Source: Flavihumibacter fluminis
GTDB taxonomy: Bacteria; Bacteroidota; Bacteroidia; Chitinophagales; Chitinophagaceae
Assembly: GCF_021491375.1 (NCBI RefSeq)
Contig: NZ_JAKEVY010000006.1
Coordinates: 1-64,000 of the forward strand
Direction: 5' to 3'
Length of the DNA stretch: 64,000 nucleotides
Positions 15,162 through 23,580 of the stretch are shown here, piece by piece. Under the pieces are notes generated by a model. It worked only from the letters and a program-made list of their open reading frames with translations. It was not told the origin of the DNA and searched no databases. Made by a program: the position numbers and the translations under genes. Numbering within the stretch: the first letter of the stretch is position 1; every line of letters starts with the position of its first letter.

Positions 15162-15977
15162 TTAGTTCAACCGGATGAATGCATTGTTCACGGCCTGGTG
15201 CAAAATGGTTGCATGATTTTCATCCGGCAGGTAATCAAAATAACATTGCATGCGCGGTGAAAGTGCTTTTAGTTTTTCAAACAATAGATTGGCATCAACT
15301 TCCATAACTCTTGGATTAGCACCCGGCGTGAGTCCTTCCTTTCCAACAGCAATGTATACACGAAGAGAGTCATTGACCGACCAGTTAGTAACTTTCCCTT
15401 GAAGCAAGGAGGCATTATCCCACCATAAACTCGGGCTCACTATAATGTATTTAGTAAACAAGGATGGTTTGGTAAGCAGGATTTCAGTCGCCAGCAAGCC
15501 ACCCAGTGACTGCCCTATAATAGTTTTAGAAGAAGTGGTTCTGAATTTTTTTTGAATAAAGGGTTGCAATTCCTTTTCAATAAAAGCTATGAATTTTGCA
15601 GAGCCTCCACTGGTAGGAAATGCTTTTTGTTCTTCGGGCACCTTGCTTGGTTGTGTGTAATCCCTTCTTCTGTCAACTGTTGCGATACCCACTACAATTG
15701 ATTTGGGAACCCGGTTTACCCATTCGAAACTATTGAATTGTACAAGTCCGGCTAAATGGATAAAATCCTCATCCGCTGACCCATCCAAAAGATAAATAAC
15801 CGGGTAGTGGGTGGTGTCGTTTTGATTATACCCATCAGGAAGATAAATATTCAGGACTCTTTTTTCATTCAATTCTTTGGAATTGATTTCCTCAATAATT
15901 CCTAATACAAAAGGTTTGGATTGGGCAAAAGAGGCTGCCGAAACCAGCAGAAAAAGTTGAAACAGAAGATAACGCAT
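15162..15977 (-). CDS. Secreted esterase, alpha/beta hydrolase (esterase D/enterochelin-esterase-like)
   Basis: With start at 15977 (MRYLLFQLFLLVSAASFAQ, a signal peptide) the protein has 271 residues; in-frame ATGs at 15980 and 16007 lie close by. The nucleophile elbow is IIGQSLGGLLATEILLTKP (Ser in GxSxG), with an oxyanion region YPVIYLLDGSADEDF and a late His in DENHATILHQAV. This is the putative-esterase (IroE/Fes/EsteraseD) group acting in periplasm or outside. It follows the membrane protein gene by 17 bases on the same strand. Confidence 0.9.
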   Translation of the reverse strand: MRYLLFQLFLLVSAASFAQSKPFVLGIIEEINSKELNEKRVLNIYLPDGYNQNDTTHYPVIYLLDGSADEDFIHLAGLVQFNSFEWVNRVPKSIVVGIATVDRRRDYTQPSKVPEEQKAFPTSGGSAKFIAFIEKELQPFIQKKFRTTSSKTIIGQSLGGLLATEILLTKPSLFTKYIIVSPSLWWDNASLLQGKVTNWSVNDSLRVYIAVGKEGLTPGANPRVMEVDANLLFEKLKALSPRMQCYFDYLPDENHATILHQAVNNAFIRLN

Positions 15978-15994
15978 CATGCCATAATTCAATA

Positions 15995-16687
15995 TTAGGA
16001 AAGCCATCCATTTTCAATCAGCCACCCATTGAAGATATGCCAAATCAGGTAGTGCCCGAGGCGCAGAAAAAGCGAGGCGCTGAATCCTGCTTTGCGATAA
16101 TACCAGACCTGCAGGAAATTCATCGCGAAGCCGGATACAACTGCGTAAACAATAAACCAGGTTGGTCCGCCTGGCAATTGCTCAATAGGTTCGCGAAGGG
16201 AACTAAGAATCGCAATGGTCCAGAATGCGTGCAACCAGTATCGACCTTCCCGGATTTTGGTGAAGAGCAATAAAACTATAGTAACCGGAACCAGGCGATA
16301 AAAGACTTCAATTTCGAAGGCACCGGAACTGTACAAGAATACTGAATAAGGAAAGGGCTGGGTATAAGGAGGCAAGCCATTATGCGGCTCCTGGCGAAGG
16401 ACAAATTCAATCAGCAGCCAATCCGCCAGTCCAAATAACAAACCAATGAGCACTGGCTGTACAATTCTTTTTGTTACCGGAATTTGCTCATCCCAAACAG
16501 CCGGGAGTCCAACCGGCTTTTGCAGGAAGACAAATGGCAATCCGATTAACAACAATGCGATATTCGACCAGGGCCATAAGCGCAGGTTTGGATAGTCGTC
16601 AATTAACTGACCACCATATACAATTCCTGCGACTGCAATAGCCAGGAAGACTAAATAAAATACCAGTGATTTGCGATGCTGCTCCAT
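15995..16687 (-). CDS. CPBP-like intramembrane protein (divergent)
   Basis: The 230-residue polytopic membrane protein has six to seven helices. FEIEVFYRLVPVTIVLL and GHYLIWHIFNGWLIE resemble the EExxxR and HxxxN/B-type motifs of CPBP/Abi intramembrane proteases, but the double Glu is only E-I-E. Family assignment is therefore tentative. It precedes the esterase gene on the same strand and may be co-transcribed. CPBP proteins act in protein modification or bacteriocin self-immunity; no function is proven here. Confidence 0.5.
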   Translation of the reverse strand: MEQHRKSLVFYLVFLAIAVAGIVYGGQLIDDYPNLRLWPWSNIALLLIGLPFVFLQKPVGLPAVWDEQIPVTKRIVQPVLIGLLFGLADWLLIEFVLRQEPHNGLPPYTQPFPYSVFLYSSGAFEIEVFYRLVPVTIVLLLFTKIREGRYWLHAFWTIAILSSLREPIEQLPGGPTWFIVYAVVSGFAMNFLQVWYYRKAGFSASLFLRLGHYLIWHIFNGWLIENGWLS

Positions 16688-16738
16688 GTATATGAAGCTA
16701 CAATGCTATTCTGATCCGGTTCCGCCGCTCATCCAGTT

Positions 16739-18553
16739 TTACCGGAATTCATAACCAAATCCCATTAACTGGGTAAGGAGTGAATTCGGTGCATCGGTGG
16801 CGGTACACCTGCCTTCCAGCTTTGGAGCAATGGGTGAATTGGCAGCCAGGTATTCCTGGATTACACTGTGCAAAGTAGCACCCAGGCGTTTGGGTTCCTT
16901 CACTCCTTCCACCCGACAGATCGTAGTATCCGGATCACCTTCGCGTTCACAGGCAACAAAACTGTAAGTCTTATTTCGATCCAGCGGTTTGCCTCCAACC
17001 TTGATCCAATTGACGCGTTGGCCCATGTCTTTATTAATGGTGAAATTGACCTGCATACCCTGGAACCGAACCACCCAACCGCCAAAACGTTTGGCCGGAT
17101 CTTTTGCAAAGGCATTCTGCAGTTCTTTTTCCATCCAGTTCCAGAGTTGCTCGCCGGTGACAAACCCTTTTTTAGCCTCGCTATCCACCGGCAACATATT
17201 CCAGAGATAGTCCATCGTAATATCAGCAACACCTGTTTTGGGATCTGGTACCAACGGCGGACAAAAACGAAATCCATTACTCAGTGCGATATCCGGTTTG
17301 AATTTCCACATGATGGCATCCGTGATGAAGTTATCCATCGGCGTTTCAATCACGTAATAGCGTACCAGGGGTGTTTTGGTTTTACCAATCACCCGGTGTA
17401 ATGTTTTCTTATACGGCTCCCGGGCTTCTTCAATCAGTTGTTTCATTTCAGGATCCTCCGGATATTTTTCGGGATCCACATCCAGCAACTGGTAGACCTG
17501 GTCTTTTATAACACCGTTCTCGATTACAATATCCAGTTTTGCAAGGAAGGAACCGAAAGCACCCGGCTCTGTTACTTTCGCGTGCAGGCCCTGAATTGGC
17601 TCCCGTACGCGTTCGTGTGTATCAGCACCCAGAATATAATCCGCTCCTTTTATTTGCGCCATATTGGATAAGCCAATTTGCTGAGCGAGCCCCATGTGCG
17701 TTAGCAAAAAGACCATATCACATTGCTCATATTGCTTCAGGAGTTTAATGTATTTGGCCACATTTTTTTCAGGTGGTGTAAAGGTGATGCCATCACTATA
17801 GGCAGGCGATTGCCTCTTTGGAGTAAGGGGATCATTATACCCAATGAATCCAATTTTCAATCCACCAATATGCTGAACGAAATAGGGAGGAAAAATCAGA
17901 TCGCCATTGAGATCATCGTTGGTATTGTGAAACATATTCGCGCAAACTTTCACACCATCATAAGCGAACATATCCTTCATCATCATTTCCTTGCCATAGA
18001 CTACTTCCCAGTTACCTGGCAACATAATATCATAGCCGATATTATTCATCAACGGCACGATGGCTTTTCCTTCTGTCAGTGCAGCCACACCACTACCCTG
18101 GAAACAATCACCACCATCAATCACCAGCGTGTTGGCGGGGTTTTCGTTTTTCAGTTGCCGGATCATGGTTTTAAGGGTAGCCATCCCGCCCCTTTTTTTA
18201 TACACTACTTTACCATTCTCGATAAAGAATTCATCATGCACCAATAATTGTGCATGGATATCTGCTGTGTGCAGGATCGTAAAGCGGTTAGCCTTACCAG
18301 TTAGCAAGGCTTTGTTTCTTTCAATTTCTTTGAACTGATGTGCAGCATCTTCACCTGTGAGGGCAGAAGCTGCCATGGGAGTAGCCAGCAAACCACCACC
18401 AATTCCTAGTCCGAGGCCAAGCCGGCCGGCGTTTCGGAGGAATTCACGGCGACTGTTTTCACTGATCTCGACATGTAATTTTTTTTCTGCTTCGCGAACG
18501 GTTTCCTGCTGGCAGGAATGGCAGGTGCAATTTGAATGTTTGGAAGTAGGCAT
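16739..18553 (-). CDS. soxB: SoxB-like thiosulfohydrolase / 5'-nucleotidase-family protein
   Basis: The 604-residue protein has a Tat signal (SRREFLRNAGRLGLGLGIGG, about 33-52) then a calcineurin-like metallophosphoesterase domain: FTILHTADIHAQL, TLVIDGGDCFQGSGV, and a SoxB-type GNWEVVYGK (nucleotidases have GNHE). A 5'-nucleotidase C-domain follows. SoxB removes the sulfone from SoxY-bound S-sulfonate in the periplasm, but no SoxYZ is in the window, so the physiological substrate is uncertain. An unusual CTCHSC cluster precedes the signal. Last gene of the tauE-PDO-tsdA-soxB run, 19 bases after the cytochrome gene. Confidence 0.85.
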   Translation of the reverse strand: MPTSKHSNCTCHSCQQETVREAEKKLHVEISENSRREFLRNAGRLGLGLGIGGGLLATPMAASALTGEDAAHQFKEIERNKALLTGKANRFTILHTADIHAQLLVHDEFFIENGKVVYKKRGGMATLKTMIRQLKNENPANTLVIDGGDCFQGSGVAALTEGKAIVPLMNNIGYDIMLPGNWEVVYGKEMMMKDMFAYDGVKVCANMFHNTNDDLNGDLIFPPYFVQHIGGLKIGFIGYNDPLTPKRQSPAYSDGITFTPPEKNVAKYIKLLKQYEQCDMVFLLTHMGLAQQIGLSNMAQIKGADYILGADTHERVREPIQGLHAKVTEPGAFGSFLAKLDIVIENGVIKDQVYQLLDVDPEKYPEDPEMKQLIEEAREPYKKTLHRVIGKTKTPLVRYYVIETPMDNFITDAIMWKFKPDIALSNGFRFCPPLVPDPKTGVADITMDYLWNMLPVDSEAKKGFVTGEQLWNWMEKELQNAFAKDPAKRFGGWVVRFQGMQVNFTINKDMGQRVNWIKVGGKPLDRNKTYSFVACEREGDPDTTICRVEGVKEPKRLGATLHSVIQEYLAANSPIAPKLEGRCTATDAPNSLLTQLMGFGYEFR

Positions 18554-18572
18554 GGCAATCGGATACTTTGTA

Positions 18573-19577
18573 TTATTTCTTGTTGGCGGCCTGTGCTTTA
18601 CGGGCTGCTACAATTGGACCGAAGGGTCCGAATTTATGTTGTTGTTCTGAGAACCCATCTGCAAATGGACCAAAAGGATGATCCACCGGCTTTTTGGAAA
18701 TATCGGGCCAATCCCCGCTCAGGTCTTTTTTGGGCCGGGGCTGCGAATTCACATAAGCTGCCACATCCCAGGCTTCTTCATCTGTCAACATCGGGAGTTT
18801 GTGTGTTGCCTGGTTGAAGGGCATATTGTCTTTAACATAACCTGCAAACCTCGACAAGCGATACAAGCCTGCTCCGGAGTTGTAACTATGTTCACCCCAT
18901 AGAGGAGGATAGGAATATTCGCTGCCATCCAATGCCAGCAGTCCTTCTCCGTTTGCACCATGACAGGATTGACATTGCCCCTGGTAAATAACTTTTCCTT
19001 TTACCGGATCAGCTGCACGTTCAAGGTAAGCCAGTTCCCTGATTCCTGAGCCCTTTGGTTTTTCTCCTTTCTGCACATCTTTACCAACCCAGTTAATGTA
19101 AGCAACAATCGCCTGCATTTCTTTGCTGGTAGTATCGAGCGCTTTCCCATTCAGGCTTCTTTCAAAACAATCATTTACTCTTTTAGGAATGGTTTCAAGG
19201 CTTCCGCTGCGATCGCGAAATTTGGGATAGGTTGATGAAACAGCACCATAGTTATTGCCCCAGTTTCGGGTACCGGCATCGAGGTGACAGTTCTGGCAAT
19301 TCAGCCCATTGGAAATTTGCGCAACAGTTCCTTTTGGGCCCAGGTATTTGGATGTATGAGCGATGAGTTCTTCCCCATAGATCACCATCTCACGTGCTTC
19401 GCCCTCCAGTTCATTGTCGAGGTATAAACTGGGTGCCTGCCAGCCCTGGTTTTCACCAGAGCGGACAGGCAATACTTTCTCACCAGCCTTATCGCTGCTT
19501 CCCAGTTGATATGCAACAACAACCACAATCAATACTACCAACAGAGCCGGAAACCAGTGTTTCTTTAGCAAGCTCAT
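18573..19577 (-). CDS. tsdA: TsdA-like dihaem c-type cytochrome (thiosulfate dehydrogenase family)
   Basis: The 334-residue protein has an N-terminal membrane anchor (FPALLVVLIVVVVAYQLG) and two CxxCH haem sites, NCQNCHL and QCQSCHG. The first haem domain reads GLNCQNCHLDAGTR, then RVNDCFERSLNGKAL; this Cys aligns with the unusual haem-ligating Cys of TsdA. Helix MQAIVAYINWVGKD and the second domain (MPMLTDEEAWDVAAYVNSQPRP, Met as possible ligand) follow. TsdA converts thiosulfate to tetrathionate or the reverse. Gene spacing: 11 bases from the PDO gene, 19 to soxB. Confidence 0.82.
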   Translation of the reverse strand: MSLLKKHWFPALLVVLIVVVVAYQLGSSDKAGEKVLPVRSGENQGWQAPSLYLDNELEGEAREMVIYGEELIAHTSKYLGPKGTVAQISNGLNCQNCHLDAGTRNWGNNYGAVSSTYPKFRDRSGSLETIPKRVNDCFERSLNGKALDTTSKEMQAIVAYINWVGKDVQKGEKPKGSGIRELAYLERAADPVKGKVIYQGQCQSCHGANGEGLLALDGSEYSYPPLWGEHSYNSGAGLYRLSRFAGYVKDNMPFNQATHKLPMLTDEEAWDVAAYVNSQPRPKKDLSGDWPDISKKPVDHPFGPFADGFSEQQHKFGPFGPIVAARKAQAANKK

Positions 19578-19588
19578 TTGTTATTTTT

Positions 19589-20971
19589 TTAGGACTGTAC
19601 CCAGCGATTCATGCCCGCTGAGAAATTGCGAACGTTCGTGAATCCATGTTTTGCAAGCAGGGAGTAACCGATCGATGCACGGTCGCCACCCTGGCAATGA
19701 ATCACCACTTCTTTATCTTTTGGAATCTGATTCAGGTGCTGAGGCAGCGTACCCACAAATACATGTTTGGCACCCGGAATATGATTCGAATTGTATTCAG
19801 CCGCACCTCTCAGATCGATGATCTCGGCAGTACCGGCATCTACAATATTTTTGAATTCATCATATTCCACCAGTTTCACCGTATCGAGTTTGCCATCAGC
19901 AACTTTTTCGATATCCTCCACAGCAATGTATCCGAGGATATTATCCAGACCGATGCGCATCAGTTTACGGGTCAGATCATCCAGCTGTGCTTCTTCTGCT
20001 ACCAGGATGAATGGTTCTTCGTAATTGAGATACCATCCTGCCCAGGTGCTGAAGGAATTGTTACCCTGGATGTTGATTGTGCCAGGAATAAATCCTTTTG
20101 CAAAATCAGTTTTATTCCGGGTATCGATAATCATGATACCTTTCTTCAACGCATCTTTTGCTGCGGCTGGATCCAGCTTTTTCAGTTTGGGAACTTCTGT
20201 CAGCAGCGGGCGATCCACTTTATTGAGTTTTTTCATCATCGCGAAATACTTCGGTGGCTCAGGCTGATCAGTGAGCAGGAAGTCCACGAATCCTTTTTCA
20301 TTTTCTTTATAGCGGAATGCCCAGTTTCTTGCTTTTTCATAACCAACAGTGGAACTCGGAACTGCACCCAGCGCTTTACCACAGGCGGAACCTGCACCAT
20401 GGCCGGGCCATACCTGAACGAAATCAGGGAGGGCACTGAACTTGCGAAGTGATTCATAGAGCTGATGTGCTCCTTTATCCTGTGTTCCTTTGATACCGGC
20501 TGCTTTTTCGAGCAGATCAGGGCGACCGATATCACCAACAAAAACAAAATCGCCGGTGAAGATCATAACAGGCTCATCGCTTGCAGGTGTGTCCGTTAAC
20601 ACAAAGCTGATGCTTTCGGGTGTATGGCCGGGAGTGTGCATCACTTCCAGTTTGAGGTTACCTACCATCAACACATCACCATCTTTAACACCTACATGCG
20701 GAAATTCATATTCCCATCCTTCTCCACCTTCAGCAGAGAGATACATTTTACCGCCGGTTACAGCAGCCAGTTCACGGGAACCAGAGAGGAAGTCGGCGTG
20801 AATATGGGTTTCCAGAATATGAGTGATTTTCATATTCTGTTGTTTGGCGATTTCAAGATAGGTATCGATATCGCGTTTAGGATCAATCACAGCAGCAACA
20901 CCTGCTTTCTGACAGCCAATGAAATAACTGGCCTGTGCAAGAGATTTGTCGTAAATGTGTTGAAAAAACAT
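19589..20971 (-). CDS. Persulfide dioxygenase-rhodanese fusion (PDO 1)
   Basis: The 460-residue protein joins an ETHE1-type metallo-beta-lactamase domain (1-about 240) to two rhodanese domains. Iron-site motifs are ETHIHADFLSG, VMHTPGHTPESI, FTGDFVFVGDIGRPD and VWPGHGAGSACGKA. The first rhodanese (about 265-355) has no catalytic Cys; the second has the loop VVIHCQGGDRASIGYS with active Cys. Such fusions oxidise glutathione persulfide to sulfite and exchange sulfane sulfur with thiosulfate. It lies between tauE and tsdA, fitting sulfite production followed by export. Confidence 0.92.
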   Translation of the reverse strand: MFFQHIYDKSLAQASYFIGCQKAGVAAVIDPKRDIDTYLEIAKQQNMKITHILETHIHADFLSGSRELAAVTGGKMYLSAEGGEGWEYEFPHVGVKDGDVLMVGNLKLEVMHTPGHTPESISFVLTDTPASDEPVMIFTGDFVFVGDIGRPDLLEKAAGIKGTQDKGAHQLYESLRKFSALPDFVQVWPGHGAGSACGKALGAVPSSTVGYEKARNWAFRYKENEKGFVDFLLTDQPEPPKYFAMMKKLNKVDRPLLTEVPKLKKLDPAAAKDALKKGIMIIDTRNKTDFAKGFIPGTINIQGNNSFSTWAGWYLNYEEPFILVAEEAQLDDLTRKLMRIGLDNILGYIAVEDIEKVADGKLDTVKLVEYDEFKNIVDAGTAEIIDLRGAAEYNSNHIPGAKHVFVGTLPQHLNQIPKDKEVVIHCQGGDRASIGYSLLAKHGFTNVRNFSAGMNRWVQS

Positions 20972-21001
20972 GGTTGTATTATTTAAAAGTTTAGTGTTTG
21001 A

Positions 21002-21802
21002 TTAACTGAGGAACAATTCTTTTACAATGATATAGATACCCATTACCAGGACGAACCAGCCGAAGCCTTTTTTCAATCCTTCTGCAGAAACTTTTTTACT
21101 CAGTTTGTTACCGATAAAAATTCCGATGATAGCAAGTCCGGTTACACTCAGCAACAGGCTCCAGTCCATAGAAGCATTTTTCAAGTCGCCAGTGAACCCG
21201 ATGAGAGATTTTGCAGCAATGATTAACAGGGAGGTACCAACCGCCTGTTTCATGGGCAGTTTACTGAGCAATACCAGTGCCGGGATAATTAAAAATCCAC
21301 CACCTGCACCAACGAGTCCGGTTAACATACCTACTACAACACCTTCGAGTAAAATAACCGGATAGTTAAATTTTTGTACTGCGTTTTCATCTTCCGTAAC
21401 TACTTCTTTTTTGCTTCGAATCATGGATACGGAAGCAAACACCATGAGCACTGCGAAGAGCAGCATCATCAGGAGTGATTTAGTGAATACGATTGATCCG
21501 ATGGTGAACAATTCATCCGGAATAGCCGGAACAATAAACGCCCGTGTTGCATATACTGCAGCGATGGAAGGAAGACCAAAGATCAGGGCTGTCTTGAGGT
21601 TTATTTCATTGCCCTTGTATTTGGGGAAACTTCCCACCAGGCTGGTTGAACCTACAATGAAAAGAGAGTAGGCTGTTGCAACAACCGGTTGTACCCTGAA
21701 CAGGTAAACCAGCACCGGTACCGTAAGAATGGAACCGCCACCACCAATCAGGCCGAGTGAGATTCCAATGACCAGCGAAGCAATGTATCCGATGATTTCC
21801 AT
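21002..21802 (-). CDS. TauE/SafE-family sulfite/anion exporter
   Basis: Start ATG 21802 is preferred over 21823 because a CACATTTG -7-like box (21821-21828, minus strand) would lie inside the longer form. The 266-residue protein has about eight helices in two repeats, each starting with the family motif: [20 protein letters not shown] and [20 protein letters not shown]. TauE/SafE carriers export sulfite or sulfoacetate-type anions. As first gene before PDO 1 it plausibly removes sulfite made by the dioxygenase. Confidence 0.9.
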   Translation of the reverse strand: MEIIGYIASLVIGISLGLIGGGGSILTVPVLVYLFRVQPVVATAYSLFIVGSTSLVGSFPKYKGNEINLKTALIFGLPSIAAVYATRAFIVPAIPDELFTIGSIVFTKSLLMMLLFAVLMVFASVSMIRSKKEVVTEDENAVQKFNYPVILLEGVVVGMLTGLVGAGGGFLIIPALVLLSKLPMKQAVGTSLLIIAAKSLIGFTGDLKNASMDWSLLLSVTGLAIIGIFIGNKLSKKVSAEGLKKGFGWFVLVMGIYIIVKELFLS

Positions 21803-21892
21803 ATCCTTGATTTTAGAATACAAATGTGAACCATTTAAAAACCTTTTTCGGTGATGGTAGTCACATTGCCTGCGTGACTTATATCACACAAA

Positions 21893-21935
21893 AAAGCCGC
21901 CTGTTTCCGACCGACCGGAGGAACAGAGCGGCTTT
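21893..21935. terminator. Intrinsic terminator hairpin between the PDO 2 and tauE genes
   Basis: AAAGCCGC (21893-21900) and GCGGCTTT (21928-21935) form an 8-bp stem extended by CTGTT/AACAG. A-rich and T-rich flanks allow it to work in both directions. It separates the minus-strand gene ending at 21960 from tauE. Confidence 0.8.
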
Positions 21936-21959
21936 ATAACCAACTGCCAGAAAACCAAC

Positions 21960-23381
21960 CTATAACATTGTCTTAGGAGCTTCGTATGTTGTTTTGGGAA
22001 GACTTGTCTTAGACAAAGCAGCAAATCCTCCTCTTATATTGATCAGGTTTTCATATCCTCTTGCTTTCAGAATGGATGCAGTGATCATAGAGCGATAACC
22101 GCCTGCGCAATGTATATAATAAGTGCTGTTTTTATCCAGCATACTCATGTTCGAGTTGATGAAGTCGAGCGGGAAGTTGATCGTGCCTTCAATATGCTGA
22201 CTATTATACTCTGATTCACGACGCGCATCCAGTACTTTCATATCCGGGTTCTTCATATAGAGCTCTGCAAATTCCGGTGCATCTATTTCATCCATCTGCT
22301 CAGTTGGGAGTCCGGCTGTAATCCAGGCTTTCACGCCTCCTTTCAGATAACCGAGCGTATTATCATATCCTACGCGAGCCAGTCGAACAACAGCTTCTTC
22401 TTCCTTACCTTGATCTGTAATCAGCAGGATCGGTTGTTTCAGATCGGTTACCAGGGTTCCTACCCAGGGAGCGAAATTATCATCCAGTCCGATGAAGATG
22501 GCACCTGGCAGGTAGTCCTTCGGAAACTCATCCTTGCTACGGGCATCAATCACCAGTGCTTCTTCTGTTTCCCAAACCAGTTGAAAATCTTTTGGTTCGA
22601 GTGCAGTAGTTCCCCTGCGAATGATCTGATCGATGCTGTTTAATCCACCTGTCACATTCATGATTACGTTGTGTGGGAAATACTGGGGAGGCGCCACCAA
22701 TCCTTCTGTAACTTCTTTAATAAATTCTTCTCTTGTCATATCCGCCCGAAGCGCATAATTGAATTTCTTCTGGTTACCGAGGGTATCGGTAGTTTCTTTA
22801 CTCATGTTCTTGCCACAGGCGCTTCCTGCACCGTGACCAGGATAAACAATAATCTCATCCGGCAGGGTCATGATCTTATTGCGAAGCGAGTCAAATAATT
22901 GTCCGGCCAGGAACTCTGGCGTAATTTCTTTCTTTACTTTCTGAACCAGGTCAGGGCGACCAACATCCCCAATAAAGAGGGTGTCTCCGGTAAAAATGGC
23001 CACTTCCTTACCTGCCTCATCAATGAGCAGATAAGTAGTTGACTCCATTGTATGTCCGGGTGTATGAAGTACTTTAATTTTTATCTTACCAAGAGACAGT
23101 ATTTCGCCGTCTGTAGCGATATGCGCAGCATATCCGGGCGCTGCAGTTGGACCAAAAACAATGGTTGCACCGGTCTTGGCGGCCAGGTCGAGGTGACCAC
23201 TTACAAAATCAGCATGGAAATGGGTTTCCAGGATGTATTTGATTTTGGCATTGTCCTTTGCGGCCCGCTCGATATAAGGCTTGGTTTCCCGCAGGGGATC
23301 AATAATCAGGGCTTCTCCCGCACTCTCAATATAATAGGCTGCTTCAGCAAGGCATCCGGTATAAATCTGTTCAATTTTCAT
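21960..23381 (-). CDS. Persulfide dioxygenase-rhodanese fusion (PDO 2)
   Basis: ATG 23381 (MKIEQIYTGCLAEAAYYIES) is chosen because the ATG at 23414 lies inside the promoter inverted repeat. The 473-residue protein has the same plan as PDO 1: iron-site motifs ETHFHADFVSGHLDLAA, VLHTPGHTMES, FTGDTLFIGDVGRPD, VYPGHGAGSACG. Its first rhodanese lacks Cys (LLITDQGKEEEA); the second has YYIHCAGGYRSMITAS. It diverges clearly from PDO 1, so it is an older paralogue. It lies downstream of the RND pump genes but has its own promoter region. Confidence 0.92.
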   Translation of the reverse strand: MKIEQIYTGCLAEAAYYIESAGEALIIDPLRETKPYIERAAKDNAKIKYILETHFHADFVSGHLDLAAKTGATIVFGPTAAPGYAAHIATDGEILSLGKIKIKVLHTPGHTMESTTYLLIDEAGKEVAIFTGDTLFIGDVGRPDLVQKVKKEITPEFLAGQLFDSLRNKIMTLPDEIIVYPGHGAGSACGKNMSKETTDTLGNQKKFNYALRADMTREEFIKEVTEGLVAPPQYFPHNVIMNVTGGLNSIDQIIRRGTTALEPKDFQLVWETEEALVIDARSKDEFPKDYLPGAIFIGLDDNFAPWVGTLVTDLKQPILLITDQGKEEEAVVRLARVGYDNTLGYLKGGVKAWITAGLPTEQMDEIDAPEFAELYMKNPDMKVLDARRESEYNSQHIEGTINFPLDFINSNMSMLDKNSTYYIHCAGGYRSMITASILKARGYENLINIRGGFAALSKTSLPKTTYEAPKTML

Positions 23382-23415
23382 GATGGTCAATTTTAGTACT
23401 TCAAATTTGACCATC
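23382..23415. promoter_or_regulatory. Operator-like inverted repeat at the PDO 2 promoter
   Basis: GATGGTCAA (23382-23390) and TTGACCATC (23407-23415) are perfect 9-bp reverse complements with a 16-base spacer. They sit directly before the start codon and flank a 10-bp palindrome TCAAATTTGA (23401-23410) that includes a CAAATTTG -7-like box on the minus strand. The symmetry suggests a dimeric repressor or activator site. Confidence 0.55.
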
Positions 23416-23506
23416 TTCTACAGGAGGATTTGTGTCCTTAGTTACAGAAGGGAGTGATTTCCATCAGGTGAAAGGATGAGAAAAATCAAGAAGAATTATG
23501 AAGTGT

Positions 23507-23565
23507 GAATTATGAATTATGAATTGGATATGGAGATCCATACTCAATTCATAATTCATAACTCA
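23507..23565. terminator. Long AT-rich hairpin downstream of the PDO 2 promoter region and before the RND gene stop
   Basis: TATGAATTATGAATTG on the left pairs with CAATTCATAATTCATA on the right, and an inner TATGGA/TCCATA pair closes the loop. It sits just after the minus-strand RND gene stop (23581), where it could end transcription. Such hairpins made of GAATTATGAATT units are common between Bacteroidota genes. Confidence 0.55.
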
Positions 23566-23580
23566 AAATTCTTACTTCCA

